DNA of 64,000 nt from Mycolicibacterium moriokaense (GTDB lineage: Bacteria; Actinomycetota; Actinomycetes; Mycobacteriales; Mycobacteriaceae). Shown here piece after piece: positions 27,215 through 35,701 of the stretch. Position 1 is the stretch's first letter. Each line of letters begins with the position of its first letter. The stretch covers positions 620,001 to 684,000 of the forward strand of contig NZ_AP022560.1 of assembly GCF_010726085.1 (NCBI RefSeq), written 5' to 3'. A program made the translations under genes and the position numbers. Below the pieces are notes generated by a model. The model searched no databases and was not told where the DNA came from. It worked only from the letters and a program-made list of their open reading frames with translations.

Positions 27215-27768
27215 GACAGCGCCATCTCCCAAAAAGCCACTTCGTGTTGCAGCACCTCGGCGACCAGGTCGGCGTGGGCGTCGGGGCTCGCCAGTTCGCC
27301 CAATCCGTCGACGTACGACGCGAATTCGGGGGTGGTCCAATGGTCGACGAACTCGAGGAACGGCGACGTGTCCGAGATCGCCGACGACCACGCGAGCAGG
27401 TACACCCGCTCGATGGCCCAGAGCGCTGTCAGCGCCCCGTCGGTGGGCACGTCATCGAGCCGCTGCAGCAGCTCCCGGTATGCGAGCGTGGCCGGCAGTG
27501 CCGGCTCGTCGAGGTCGATGCCGCGCTTGTCGGCCTGCACCTCGAACCAGTCCAGTTCGTCGACCAGGGCGACGCATCCGCCCGCGAGCACACCCTGAGC
27601 GGGGCGCGGCGCCCGTGCGAGCAGCCGCGCCTGGAAGGTGAGCAGGTCGGCGACGAACAGCACGTCCTGGCTCAGCCATCGGTTGAAAGCCGCGTCGGCG
27701 ATGGTGCCCTTGCGCACCGCGTCGAGGAACGGGTGCCGGGTCGCGGCGGTCCACAAGTCATCGACCAC
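27211..27768 (-). CDS. TenA-family protein, glutamate type, 5' end displaced by an IS element
   Basis: The readable protein is 185 residues and resembles TenA. Asp35 (LSQDVLF) and Glu176 (QHEVAFWEMAL) are kept, but Glu120 in WAIERVYLLAW stands where cysteine-type TenA has its catalytic cysteine, as in the TenA_E class. The GTG at 27768 is now the first usable start. Without the IS, an ATG at 28867-28865 would be in frame and add MTSVSV. Translation may be reduced because the native start is separated by 1 kb. Its stop overlaps the start of the other TenA gene. Confidence 0.8.
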   Translation of the reverse strand: MVDDLWTAATRHPFLDAVRKGTIADAAFNRWLSQDVLFVADLLTFQARLLARAPRPAQGVLAGGCVALVDELDWFEVQADKRGIDLDEPALPATLAYRELLQRLDDVPTDGALTALWAIERVYLLAWSSAISDTSPFLEFVDHWTTPEFASYVDGLGELASPDAHADLVAEVLQHEVAFWEMALS

Positions 27769-27783
27769 GACCGAAACACTAGT

Positions 27784-28858
27784 TGTTCTCGGTCATGACG
27801 TTGGTTGCAGTCGGCTGATGGGTGGTACCCCGTCGAGTGCGCTGTGGCGGCGTTGAGTGTTGTAGAACTCGACCCAGGGCGCAAGTGCTCGGGCGCGGTC
27901 TGCGTTGGAGGCGAACACCCGGCGATAGGACCATTCGCTTTGCAGGGTGCGGTTATAGCGTTCCACCTTGCCGTTCTGCCATGGGCAGTGCGGCTTGATG
28001 AACAGGTGTTTGGCGTGCAGTTGGTCGATGACGGCAGCGACGTGGGCCGAGCGCCGATAGCTCAGATGGTTGTCGGTGATCACGCGCTCGATACGCGAAA
28101 TGCCCTGCGATTGAAAGTATTGCGCCGCCCGAGCAATGAACCCGGCACACGTCGGACCTTTCTCATCGGCATGGATCTCTGAGTACGCCAGCCGGCTGTG
28201 GTCATCGACCATCGAGTGCACGTAGTCATACCCGATACCGCGCCTGCGGACCTGTTCACTACGCCCGTGAGCGCGCCACCCACCCCCGTCGGGGATACGA
28301 CCGAGCTTTTTGACATCGACATGCACCAGCTCGCCAGGCCGTTGTCGCTCATAGCGTCGTGTCGTGGCCTTCGACGACTTGATCACCGCACCGGTCATCG
28401 GATCGCAGTCACGCAGGTAGGGCACAGCGCGACGGCGCAGAATCCGTCCCACGGTCCGGGGCGCAATGCCCAGTTCAGGACCCAGCCAGTCCTGGCCCCG
28501 ACGATGTTTGCGCCGCGCGGCGATCACTGGCGCTCCACCCGCGCCGAGGTCCGCGAGGGCTGTGGTGCGGTCGTGAGGACCGGTCATGCAGTCCGGCCTC
28601 ACCTTCAGCGGCATAACGGCTGATCCAGGTGTGGACGCATTTGCGGGAGATGCCCATCGCCGCGGCGATATGGGCCTGCGGCCACCCTTGCTGGTGGCGC
28701 TGCACGATCAGCATTCGGCCGTGCAGCGTGGTGCGGGCATTACGGTGGGACACGAGAACCTCCGGGGTGGTGATGGGCCTTCGACAAGCCACACCTCACC
28801 CGGAGGTTCTCCTCACATCAAGCCAACACGCCTGCTACCAACGTCATGACCGAGAACA
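27784..28858 (-). mobile_element. IS481-family insertion sequence, 1075 bp
   Basis: The element is bounded by perfect 22-bp terminal inverted repeats starting TGTTCTCGGTCATGACG (27784-27805 and 28837-28858). On both sides lies the duplicated target ACTAGT (27778-27783 and 28859-28864), which fits the NCTAGN target of IS481. It carries one transposase gene, now frameshifted. It sits between the CoA ligase and TenA genes with its transposase in the same direction as the interrupted operon. Confidence 0.93.
27793..28753 (-). pseudogene. IS481-family transposase, frameshifted
   Basis: The N-terminal part starts at a GTG (28753) with GGAGG five bases upstream and reads the helix-turn-helix MGISRKCVHTWISRYAAEGE. 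After about residue 70 (RPHHSPRG) the frame is lost. The rest continues in another frame from about 28560 (VIAARRKHRRGQDWLG) through the DDE domain: Asp in HVDVKKLG, Asp in VITDN and Glu in NGKVERYNRTL. A one-base indel near 28530-28570 explains this. IS481 elements normally have a single frame, so the copy is probably inactive on its own. Confidence 0.85.
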
Positions 28859-28873
28859 ACTAGTCATCGCGGT

Positions 28874-30244
28874 TCAGCGGGCTGGCAGCGGGACGAATCG
28901 CTTGAGCTTGCCGCTGGCCTGATTGCGCCCCAGCGTCTCGACGGCGCTGATCCGGATGGATGGTTCGGCGATCCCGTGCCGCTGCATCGCCGACACCAGG
29001 TCCGGTACCAATGACTGCACATCGGCCGTGGCGACGACCAACACGTCGGCGCCACGTTCGGTCTGCACCACCTGGTACTCGACGATGCGCGAATCCGTGC
29101 CGAGGACATGGCGAAAAGCACTGGCGGGAACCGTATGTGGACCGTAGGTGAAATCGTCGTCGTGACGGCCGCTGATGTCGGCCACCAGAGCGAACGCGCT
29201 GCCACATGGACATGGTTCGGTGAGCATCGTGATCTCGTCGCCGAGGTCGTATCGGATGAACGGAAATGTGCGGTTCGACAGCCCGGTGGCCAGGGTGCGG
29301 ACGGCCGGTGCGTCGGGAGCCACCGGTGTGCCGGCGTCGTCGACGCGTTCGAGAATAACCTCGTCCTCGCAGATGTGCAGACCGGGTCCGTGTCCACAGG
29401 ACACCGCCTGAACACCGATCTCCGTTGAACCCCAAAGGTTGTGCAGGGTCGGGTCCCAGGCGGTGACGATGGCCTCGCGGTCCTCGGGCAACAGCGGCTC
29501 CGAATTGGTGCTCACCCGCGTCGGCCGGATTGGCAGGTCGCCCGCGAGCGAAGCACGGGCCAGCCGGCCGATGACGCTGGCGTATCCGACGAGGTGGGTC
29601 GGCGCATAACCCTTGACTGCGGCCAGTACTTCGTCGAACAGTGCGCCCGCCTCGATGACGGCGGTCTGCATGCCCGCGATGGCGGGGACGTCGAACAGCG
29701 GTGTGCTGGCATGGGGCGGCAGTCCCGCGGTCAGTACCGCAAGCCGCGCATTGGACACTGGGTCGCTGCGCCGCTCGTCGCGGGCCTGCATGCGCCAGGC
29801 AAGACATGCGGTGGTGATGAAAAACTGCCAGTCCCAGACGTAGACGCCGCGCACCCCGCTGGAGCCGCCGGAGCTGAACACCTGCTCGTCGTGCGGCGTG
29901 TAGGAGAACCAGGTCTGGGTGTTCAAGATATGTTCTGCTGCTTCACGATTGAGGTGGGGCGCCGTCACGATCGCATCCCACTCGCCTTGTGCCTCGGCCT
30001 TGGTCAGCATCGGAATCGAGGCGAGATCGGCAGCAGTCGCCTGCTCGACGTCGACGCCGCGTAGCCGGTCGGCGTAGAACGGCGAACGTTCGCGGGCGTA
30101 GGCGAGGAGCGAGCGCAGCCGTTGGTCGCGATGGCGCCGAATCTGTTCGGCCGTCCAGTCGAGGCGGCCCACGTGATCGTCGAGCGCCGCCTGCACCGCA
30201 TCGAGGTGTGCGGCGCGGATGCGCTCGTACTCGGACCGGGTCAT
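28874..30244 (-). CDS. phenylacetate-CoA ligase-like AMP-binding protein
   Basis: A 456-residue adenylate-forming enzyme of the PaaK type. The ATP-binding loop is SSGGSSGVRG, the adenine/aromatic motif is HNLWGSTEIG, the hinge region is FIRYDLGDEITML followed by the CPCG cluster, and the C-terminal lysine motif is NQASGKLKRF. It activates an aryl or other carboxylic acid to its CoA thioester. The ATG at 30244 overlaps the stop of the enoyl-CoA hydratase gene by one base. The next gene in the operon is separated from it by the IS element. Confidence 0.87.
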   Translation of the reverse strand: MTRSEYERIRAAHLDAVQAALDDHVGRLDWTAEQIRRHRDQRLRSLLAYARERSPFYADRLRGVDVEQATAADLASIPMLTKAEAQGEWDAIVTAPHLNREAAEHILNTQTWFSYTPHDEQVFSSGGSSGVRGVYVWDWQFFITTACLAWRMQARDERRSDPVSNARLAVLTAGLPPHASTPLFDVPAIAGMQTAVIEAGALFDEVLAAVKGYAPTHLVGYASVIGRLARASLAGDLPIRPTRVSTNSEPLLPEDREAIVTAWDPTLHNLWGSTEIGVQAVSCGHGPGLHICEDEVILERVDDAGTPVAPDAPAVRTLATGLSNRTFPFIRYDLGDEITMLTEPCPCGSAFALVADISGRHDDDFTYGPHTVPASAFRHVLGTDSRIVEYQVVQTERGADVLVVATADVQSLVPDLVSAMQRHGIAEPSIRISAVETLGRNQASGKLKRFVPLPAR

Positions 30245-31017
30245 CAGCGTCCGCGCCACTGCGGTGGGCGCTTCTCCTGCCACGCCTTGATTCCCTCGGC
30301 GACGTCTTCGGTGGCGGCGGCCACCTTGCGCATCGTCTCGCCGAAGCGAACCGACTCGATCCAGCCCATGTTCGCCGTGCGCCACGCCACCTCCTTGGTG
30401 GCGCGTTGCGCCAGGGGAGCCGCCCGCGTGAGCGTCTGCGCCCATGAGCGGGCCTGCGCTTGCAACTCATTGGGTTCCACGAGGCGCCACACCAAGCCAA
30501 TCTCCTTGGCGCGCTGAGCCGTCATCGGTGCCCCGGTCAGCAGCAGCTCCATGGCGTCGGCCCAACGCACTCGCTCGGGCAGGCGGATCGCCCCGACGAT
30601 GGTGGGTACTCCGAGCGTCACCTCCGGGAAGGAGAACGTGGCAGCGGTGGAGGCAATCACGAAGTCGCAGAACAGAACTCCGGTCAGACCGTAGCCGACG
30701 CACGGACCATGGACGGCTGCGACCGTCGGCTTGAACAGCTCCATCCCGCTCTCGAACGAGTTGATCGTCGGCTTCTCCCAGAAGGTGCCCCCGAACGTGC
30801 CCACCGAACCCTCGCCGTCCTTGAGATCACCGCCGGCGCAGAACACGTCGCCGTTGGCGGTCAGAATCCCCACCCACGCGTCCTCGTCATCGCGGAACCG
30901 GTCCCAGGCCGCGTTCAGATCACGACGGACAGCACCGTTGATCGCGTTACGGGCCTCCGGGCGGTTCAGCGTGATCGTGGCGATGTGATCGTCGAGTTCG
31001 TAGGTGACGAGGCTCAT
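30244..31017 (-). CDS. enoyl-CoA hydratase/isomerase family protein
   Basis: A 257-residue crotonase-fold protein. It has ITLNRPEARNAING near the N-terminus, the oxyanion-hole segments CAGGDL and HGPCVGYGLTG, and FSFPEVTLGVP further on. The usual catalytic glutamate of hydratases appears to be in FPEVTLG. It acts on an enoyl- or related acyl-CoA. The start MSLVTYEL (31017) is chosen over an in-frame ATG at 31056. It is the first gene of the operon with the CoA ligase and the two TenA genes. Confidence 0.9.
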   Translation of the reverse strand: MSLVTYELDDHIATITLNRPEARNAINGAVRRDLNAAWDRFRDDEDAWVGILTANGDVFCAGGDLKDGEGSVGTFGGTFWEKPTINSFESGMELFKPTVAAVHGPCVGYGLTGVLFCDFVIASTAATFSFPEVTLGVPTIVGAIRLPERVRWADAMELLLTGAPMTAQRAKEIGLVWRLVEPNELQAQARSWAQTLTRAAPLAQRATKEVAWRTANMGWIESVRFGETMRKVAAATEDVAEGIKAWQEKRPPQWRGR

Positions 31018-31179
31018 GGCAGCACGATAGCCACGTCGAACCGTCCCGAGGGGCAAGTATCAGGAGGTCCAACCAGATGACCGAGATCAGGAAGTAGAAC
31101 GCGTCGCGGTATTGATCCGGCACACCCAGGGGTTATGAGATGCGACGATCTCACCGCAGCCCCTACCGAGGAGACCCTG

Positions 31180-31467
31180 ATGTCCGACCCGATCGAGACC
31201 CTGATGCTGGCGAACCTCCTCGAGGTGTTCAACGAACGCGATGAGGCCAAGCGGAGCGCGGCAATCGACCGCACCTACGCGCAGGACGTCCGATGGACCG
31301 ACGCCGAGGGGGTAACGACGGGGCGGGAGGCGCTCGAGGCGAAATGTGTTGCGTTACAAGAGCAACTGGGCAGTCTGCAATTCGCCACCGCCGGTCCGGT
31401 GCGGCAGTTGCCCAACTTCGGCTATCTGGCCTGGAATCTCGTCGACGGCGTCGCCCCACCCCAGTGA
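31180..31467 (+). CDS. NTF2/SnoaL-like protein, truncated at its C-terminus
   Basis: A 95-residue protein with the start of a SnoaL fold: LANLLEVFNERDEAKR and VRWTDAEGVTTGREALEAK. It has a clear GAGGAG ribosome-binding site before the ATG at 31180. It stops after FGYLAWNLVDGVAPPQ, whereas relatives usually continue about 35-40 residues through two more strands. The stop lies inside the first copy of a 53-bp palindromic repeat (31464-31516), which suggests that arrival of the repeat removed the 3' end. Folding and function are doubtful. Confidence 0.65.
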   Translation: MSDPIETLMLANLLEVFNERDEAKRSAAIDRTYAQDVRWTDAEGVTTGREALEAKCVALQEQLGSLQFATAGPVRQLPNFGYLAWNLVDGVAPPQ

Positions 31468-31516
31468 TTTGGGCGTGCTGGGTCGCGCTCAGCGAGACTT
31501 AGCACGCCGAAATCGC
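31464..31516 (+). repeat. 53-bp palindromic repeat, copy 1
   Basis: It begins GTGATTTGGGCGTGCT and ends AGCACGCCGAAATCGC, and these arms pair at 13 of 14 inner positions, leaving a loop of about 21 bases. It is 50/53 identical to copy 2 in the same orientation. It overlaps the stop codon of the NTF2 gene and ends four bases before the stop of the convergent cupin gene. Confidence 0.75.
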
Positions 31517-31520
31517 AAAT

Positions 31521-31949
31521 TCAGATACGGCGGAGCGGGGGTTGCGACGGGTCCACCCACGTCTGGTCGACGGGCCCGATTCCGGTGACGGCGATGACCG
31601 CCGGCTCGGTGGCATCGGGGCGGGCGCCGTCGTAGTGCGGTGTACCCGCGACGCGCTTCACGAAAGATCCCGCCGGCGCGGGCATCGCCGACTGCGGGTC
31701 GAAGTCGGCTCCGCTGTTGCACCACCAGACGCCCGAGAGCACCACACACAGTCGATCGGTGCGATAGAAGTGCGGGGCACTCATGAAACCGGGATACCAC
31801 TTCATGAGGACCAGATACTGGCCGTCCTCGGTCTCGCTACCTGCCAGCACCGCCTCCTCGACCGACTGCGGGGGTGCGCCTGGCGGGACTTCCCACGGGA
31901 TCTCGTCGGGGAGTCGGATGATCGTCTCGGCGGGGTTCAGTCGGCTCAT
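31521..31949 (-). CDS. cupin-domain protein
   Basis: A 142-residue single-cupin protein. The metal-binding motif region reads APHFYRTDRLCVVLSGVWWC (cupin motif 1 with one clear His), and the second motif region holds GSFVKRVAGTPHYDG. Such proteins bind a metal and a small organic acid or act as simple dioxygenases or isomerases. The gene lies between the two copies of the palindromic repeat, which flank it at the 3' end and upstream of its start. Confidence 0.82.
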   Translation of the reverse strand: MSRLNPAETIIRLPDEIPWEVPPGAPPQSVEEAVLAGSETEDGQYLVLMKWYPGFMSAPHFYRTDRLCVVLSGVWWCNSGADFDPQSAMPAPAGSFVKRVAGTPHYDGARPDATEPAVIAVTGIGPVDQTWVDPSQPPLRRI

Positions 31950-31996
31950 CTCTCTCCACTCGTCGGTCGGGCGTGGGACAAGTACAACCCACTCCG

Positions 31997-32049
31997 GTGA
32001 TTTGGGCGTGCTGGGTCACGCTGAGCGAGACTTAACACGCCGAAATCGC
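31997..32049 (+). repeat. 53-bp palindromic repeat, copy 2
   Basis: This copy differs from copy 1 at three positions, two in the loop and one at the base of the right arm. It lies between the cupin gene and the amidase gene and ends 14 bases before the amidase ATG. It could fold into a hairpin in the amidase leader. Confidence 0.75.
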
Positions 32050-32063
32050 TCTAGTCTCAGACG

Positions 32064-33533
32064 ATGAACTTCGAGGAGTACCGGCGGTACGACGCCACCG
32101 GGCTGGCGAAACTCGTCGCGGAGGGCGAGGTGTCTCCGGCGGAACTGCTGACCCTTGCTCGTGAGCGAGCCGCGGCGGTGAACCCGCGGATCAACGCCAT
32201 CGTGCGCGACATCCCGGCGGTGCCACCAGCCGAACTCAGCGGTCCGTACGCCGGCGTCCCCTTCCTCATCAAGGATCTCGGGCAGGACTACGCCGGGCTG
32301 CCGACCTCGGCCGGATCGCGTGCATTGATGTCGCTGCCAGCCGCCGAGCACGCCACCGTCGTCCAGCGCTGGATCGACGCCGGGCTGGTCATCTTCGGCA
32401 AGACCAACACACCGGAGTTCGGCGCGAAGGCGATCACCGAGCCCGTCGCGTGGGGGCCCGCACGGAATCCGTGGAATCTCGGCCATACGCCGGGTGGCTC
32501 GTCGGGCGGGTCCGCCTCCGCCGTCGCGGCGGGCATCGTGCCGTGTGCCGGAGCCAACGACGGCGGCGGGTCGATCCGCATTCCCGCCGCCTGCTGCGGT
32601 CTCGTCGGGTTGAAAACGAGTCGTGGGCTGACGCCGATGGGTCCGGCCACCGGCGAGTCCATGCACGGGGCGGGTGTGCAGGGTGTCGTCTCGCGAACGG
32701 TGCGCGATACCGCCGCGATGCTCGACGTCATCAGTGGCGGCGAACCGTTCGGGCCGTACGTGCCGGGGCTGCCGGACGCCCCGTTCGCGTCCAACGTGGG
32801 GGCGGATCCCGGCAAGCTGAGGATCGGCGTGCGGGTGCCGTCGGCCATCAACCCGTCGCCGCATCCCGAGGCCGTCGCCGCCGTGGAGGCGGCTGCCGCG
32901 AAGCTGGCCGAGCTGGGCCACCACGTCGACGAATTGCCGCAGGCCCCTTTCGACGACGCCGCACTCGCCAGGGATTTTCTGCTCGGCTGGTTTGTCTACG
33001 CCGCGTTCAACGTCGCCGAGGCCAAGCGCGCGACCGGTGCGGGCAACGACGGGTTCGAGTTCGACACCCTGATCATGGCGGCGCTCGGACGCGCGACGCG
33101 CGGCGTCGACTATGTGGCCGCCGTCCAGCGCCGCCACGACCACACCCGCCGATTGACCACTTTCTTCGAGTCCTACGACCTGCTGATGACGCCCACGTTG
33201 GCGACGCCACCACCGAAGATCGGTGAGTTCGAGCTGCCTGCCGCGTTGCAACGCGGTGCAGAGCTGCTCATCAAGACACGCACTGCCCGCGCGCTGCGCT
33301 TCACCAAGATCGTGGACAGCTTCGTGGACAAGAACCTGGGCTGGGTGCCGTACACGCAACTGGCGAATCTGACTGGGCGACCGGCGATTTCGCTGCCGTT
33401 ACACTGGACCGCGGCGGGTCTGCCGCTCGGTGTCCAGTTCGTCGCGCCGTTGGCGGGCGAGTCGTTACTCATCCGGTTGGCGGCCCAACTCGAGCAGGCC
33501 ATGCCGTGGGCGGACCGCCTGGCGCCGGTGTAG
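32064..33533 (+). CDS. amidase (amidase signature family)
   Basis: A 489-residue amidase-signature enzyme that hydrolyses amides. The Ser-cisSer-Lys triad is visible: Lys70 in VPFLIKDLG, serine in TPGGSSGGSAS at 146-147 and Ser170 in DGGGSIRIP. The C-terminal part ends with TGRPAISLPLHWTAAGLPLG, as expected. Length is normal. The start lies just after copy 2 of the palindromic repeat. The substrate is unknown. Confidence 0.93.
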   Translation: MNFEEYRRYDATGLAKLVAEGEVSPAELLTLARERAAAVNPRINAIVRDIPAVPPAELSGPYAGVPFLIKDLGQDYAGLPTSAGSRALMSLPAAEHATVVQRWIDAGLVIFGKTNTPEFGAKAITEPVAWGPARNPWNLGHTPGGSSGGSASAVAAGIVPCAGANDGGGSIRIPAACCGLVGLKTSRGLTPMGPATGESMHGAGVQGVVSRTVRDTAAMLDVISGGEPFGPYVPGLPDAPFASNVGADPGKLRIGVRVPSAINPSPHPEAVAAVEAAAAKLAELGHHVDELPQAPFDDAALARDFLLGWFVYAAFNVAEAKRATGAGNDGFEFDTLIMAALGRATRGVDYVAAVQRRHDHTRRLTTFFESYDLLMTPTLATPPPKIGEFELPAALQRGAELLIKTRTARALRFTKIVDSFVDKNLGWVPYTQLANLTGRPAISLPLHWTAAGLPLGVQFVAPLAGESLLIRLAAQLEQAMPWADRLAPV

Positions 33534-33562
33534 GGGCCAGATCGTAGGTAACGTCGAATGCG

Positions 33563-34750
33563 ATGACCGATCCCGCAGACGTAGTAGAGGAAGCCTTCGA
33601 CCCTCCTCGGCGGTCGAGTGTGCATGTGCGCCGGGTGGCCGTCGTCATCACCCTCATGCTGCTGCTGTTCGGCGTGCCGTGGTGGACGCTGGTCGTCGCG
33701 GGCTCGGCGTGGCCGCCGGCTGTCCTCGTGACCGGCACGCTGGTCTTCGCCGTGGCCGCGGCAGCGCTGCCGCTGCTGATGGTGCTCGGCCACGGGCGCA
33801 GGCACGTCGACTGGGCCGCCGTCGCTGGCGACGCCCTTCTCGGCGGGGTCTGGGTGTTGTTCGCCTGGTCGGTGCTGGGCCAAGTGCTCGGACTGCTGCT
33901 GTTCGTTGCGGGAGTCGAGGATCCGGTGCGATCGCGGTTAGTGGCCGCGGTCGTGCTGACGGTCGCGGTGGCGCTGCTCGCGTGGGGGTTCTTCGAGGCG
34001 ATGCGGGTGCCACGCGTCAGGACGGTCGACGTCGAGATGCCAAGGCTCGGTGCCGGTCTCGACGGTCTGCGCGTCGCGATCATCACGGACACCCATTACG
34101 GGCCGATCGATCGGGCCCGGTGGTCGGCGGCCGTGGTGAAGCGCGTCAACCAGCTCGACGCCGACGTGGTGTGCCATGTCGGTGATCTCGCCGACGGGAC
34201 GGTCGACATGCGCGAGCGGCAGGTCAGCCCGTTGGCGTCGGTGCGGGCCGCCGAGGCGCGGGTGTACGTCACCGGCAATCACGAGTACTTCACCGAGGCG
34301 CAGGCGTGGCTGGACTACATGGAGAGCATGGGGTGGTCCGCCCTGCACAATCGCCACGTCGTCGTCGAACGTGGCGGTGACCGGTTGATCGTCGCCGGCG
34401 TGGACGACGCGACGGCCGAGGCGTCGCGTCAAGGACACAAAGCGGATGTCGAGGCCGCGCTCGCGGGAGCCGACCGCACACTGCCGGTGCTGCTGCTGGC
34501 ACATCAGCCCAAACAGGTCCCGGAGGCGGTGCGCGCCGGCGTCGATCTTCAGATCTCCGGCCATACCCACGGCGGACAGATCTGGCCGTTCAATTTCCTT
34601 GTCCGATTGGACCAGCCGGTGGTGGCCGGGTTGAGCCGTCACGGCGAGACGACGCAGCTCTACACGAGTCGCGGTACCGGCTTCTGGGGTCCACCCTTCC
34701 GGGTGTTCGCGCCGAGTGAGATCACTCTCATGACGCTTCGCCGACCGTAG
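33563..34750 (+). CDS. membrane-anchored metallophosphoesterase
   Basis: A 395-residue protein. The first about 150 residues hold four or five membrane helices (VAVVITLMLLLFGVPWWTLV and others). The calcineurin-like phosphoesterase domain follows with the metal motifs DTHYG, GDLADG, GNHEY, LAHQPK and SGHTHGGQ. It resembles YkuE/YaeI-type lipid or UDP-sugar phosphoesterases facing the membrane surface. It follows the amidase gene after 29 bases. Confidence 0.9.
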   Translation: MTDPADVVEEAFDPPRRSSVHVRRVAVVITLMLLLFGVPWWTLVVAGSAWPPAVLVTGTLVFAVAAAALPLLMVLGHGRRHVDWAAVAGDALLGGVWVLFAWSVLGQVLGLLLFVAGVEDPVRSRLVAAVVLTVAVALLAWGFFEAMRVPRVRTVDVEMPRLGAGLDGLRVAIITDTHYGPIDRARWSAAVVKRVNQLDADVVCHVGDLADGTVDMRERQVSPLASVRAAEARVYVTGNHEYFTEAQAWLDYMESMGWSALHNRHVVVERGGDRLIVAGVDDATAEASRQGHKADVEAALAGADRTLPVLLLAHQPKQVPEAVRAGVDLQISGHTHGGQIWPFNFLVRLDQPVVAGLSRHGETTQLYTSRGTGFWGPPFRVFAPSEITLMTLRRP

Positions 34751-34763
34751 CTCGCTCGGGGCG

Positions 34764-35639
34764 GTGCGGCATGATGCCCGGGTGAGATATCGCCCGCCGT
34801 CGCTTGCTGACGTTATCGCCACCCTTGACGTCGACTGTGTCGGCGACCACCAGTTCCGCGCCACCCAGCTGGATAATCCGGTGCACCATATCGCGGGCGG
34901 GCACATCGCCGCCCAGGCGCTGATGGCGGCGAGCCGGACGGCGCCCGGCCGGACGCCGCACAGCGTGCACGTCTATTACATCCGGGCCGGCGATGCGCGC
35001 GAGCCCGTCGACATCCACGTCGATGCGGCCCGTGACGGCGGCACGTTGTCGACTCGTCAGATCACGGCGCGCCAGAACGGCCAGATCCTGCTCGAAGCGC
35101 TCGCTTCGTTCAGTGCGCCCATCGAGTCGCTGGACTACTACCAGCCGATGCCTGAGGTCCCCGACCCGGATGAGCTCCAGCCGATCCAGGAGCAGTTGGC
35201 GGAATACGCCGACGAGCTCGGTGGCCACTGGGTGCGACCGCAGCCTTTCGATCTGCGTTACGTCGATCCACCTCCGCGTCTCGTCGTCGATATGCCGGAA
35301 CCGCCGCCGCGGATGCGAATGTGGTGGCGCCCCAACGGATCCGTCGTGTCCGACGAGGTGCTGCACAGCTGTCTGCTGACCTATCTGTCGGGCACGACGA
35401 TGGTCGAGGTCGCGCTCGCGCGGAGGAAACAGACGCCCATCGGTTCGTTCAACGCACTGATCGACCATGCGCTGTGGTTTCACCGGCCCGTCGACCTGTC
35501 GGACTGGGTGTTGTCCGATCAGGTTTCGCCGAGTGGCGTCGCGGGCAGGGGTCTGACGACGTCGACCATGTACAACCGGGCGGGGCAGCTGGTCTGCATC
35601 GCGACCCAGGAGCTGTACTTCGGTCGAGGTCGTGCCTAA
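34764..35639 (+). CDS. tesB: acyl-CoA thioesterase II (TesB family)
   Basis: A 291-residue double hot-dog thioesterase that hydrolyses acyl-CoA to free acid and CoA. Typical TesB strings are HIAGGHIAAQALMAASRT, HSVHVYYIRAGD, and LYFG near the C-terminus after DQVSPSGVAGRG. The annotated GTG gives MRHDARVRYRPPS; a second GTG at 34782 would also work, and neither has a strong ribosome-binding site. It directly precedes the MoxR operon with a 62-base gap. Confidence 0.88.
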   Translation: MRHDARVRYRPPSLADVIATLDVDCVGDHQFRATQLDNPVHHIAGGHIAAQALMAASRTAPGRTPHSVHVYYIRAGDAREPVDIHVDAARDGGTLSTRQITARQNGQILLEALASFSAPIESLDYYQPMPEVPDPDELQPIQEQLAEYADELGGHWVRPQPFDLRYVDPPPRLVVDMPEPPPRMRMWWRPNGSVVSDEVLHSCLLTYLSGTTMVEVALARRKQTPIGSFNALIDHALWFHRPVDLSDWVLSDQVSPSGVAGRGLTTSTMYNRAGQLVCIATQELYFGRGRA

Positions 35640-35701
35640 GCAGGCGTGAGATCCGCGCGGCGGGGTACCCATGCGGGACTTGTCCCGCGAGAAAGGTATC
35701 C

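Noticed and set aside
27793..28753. Programmed frameshift in the IS481 transposase
   Set aside because: IS481 transposases are normally read in one frame and no slippery sequence was seen near the junction, so an indel is simpler.
31018..31179. TPP riboswitch for the TenA-containing operon
   Set aside because: The leader before the first gene shows no THI-box-like CTGAGA or ACCTGA elements on the minus strand.
31464..32049. CRISPR-like array from the 53-bp repeats
   Set aside because: Only two copies, 480 bp apart, with a gene between them and no cas genes; they are palindromic dispersed repeats.
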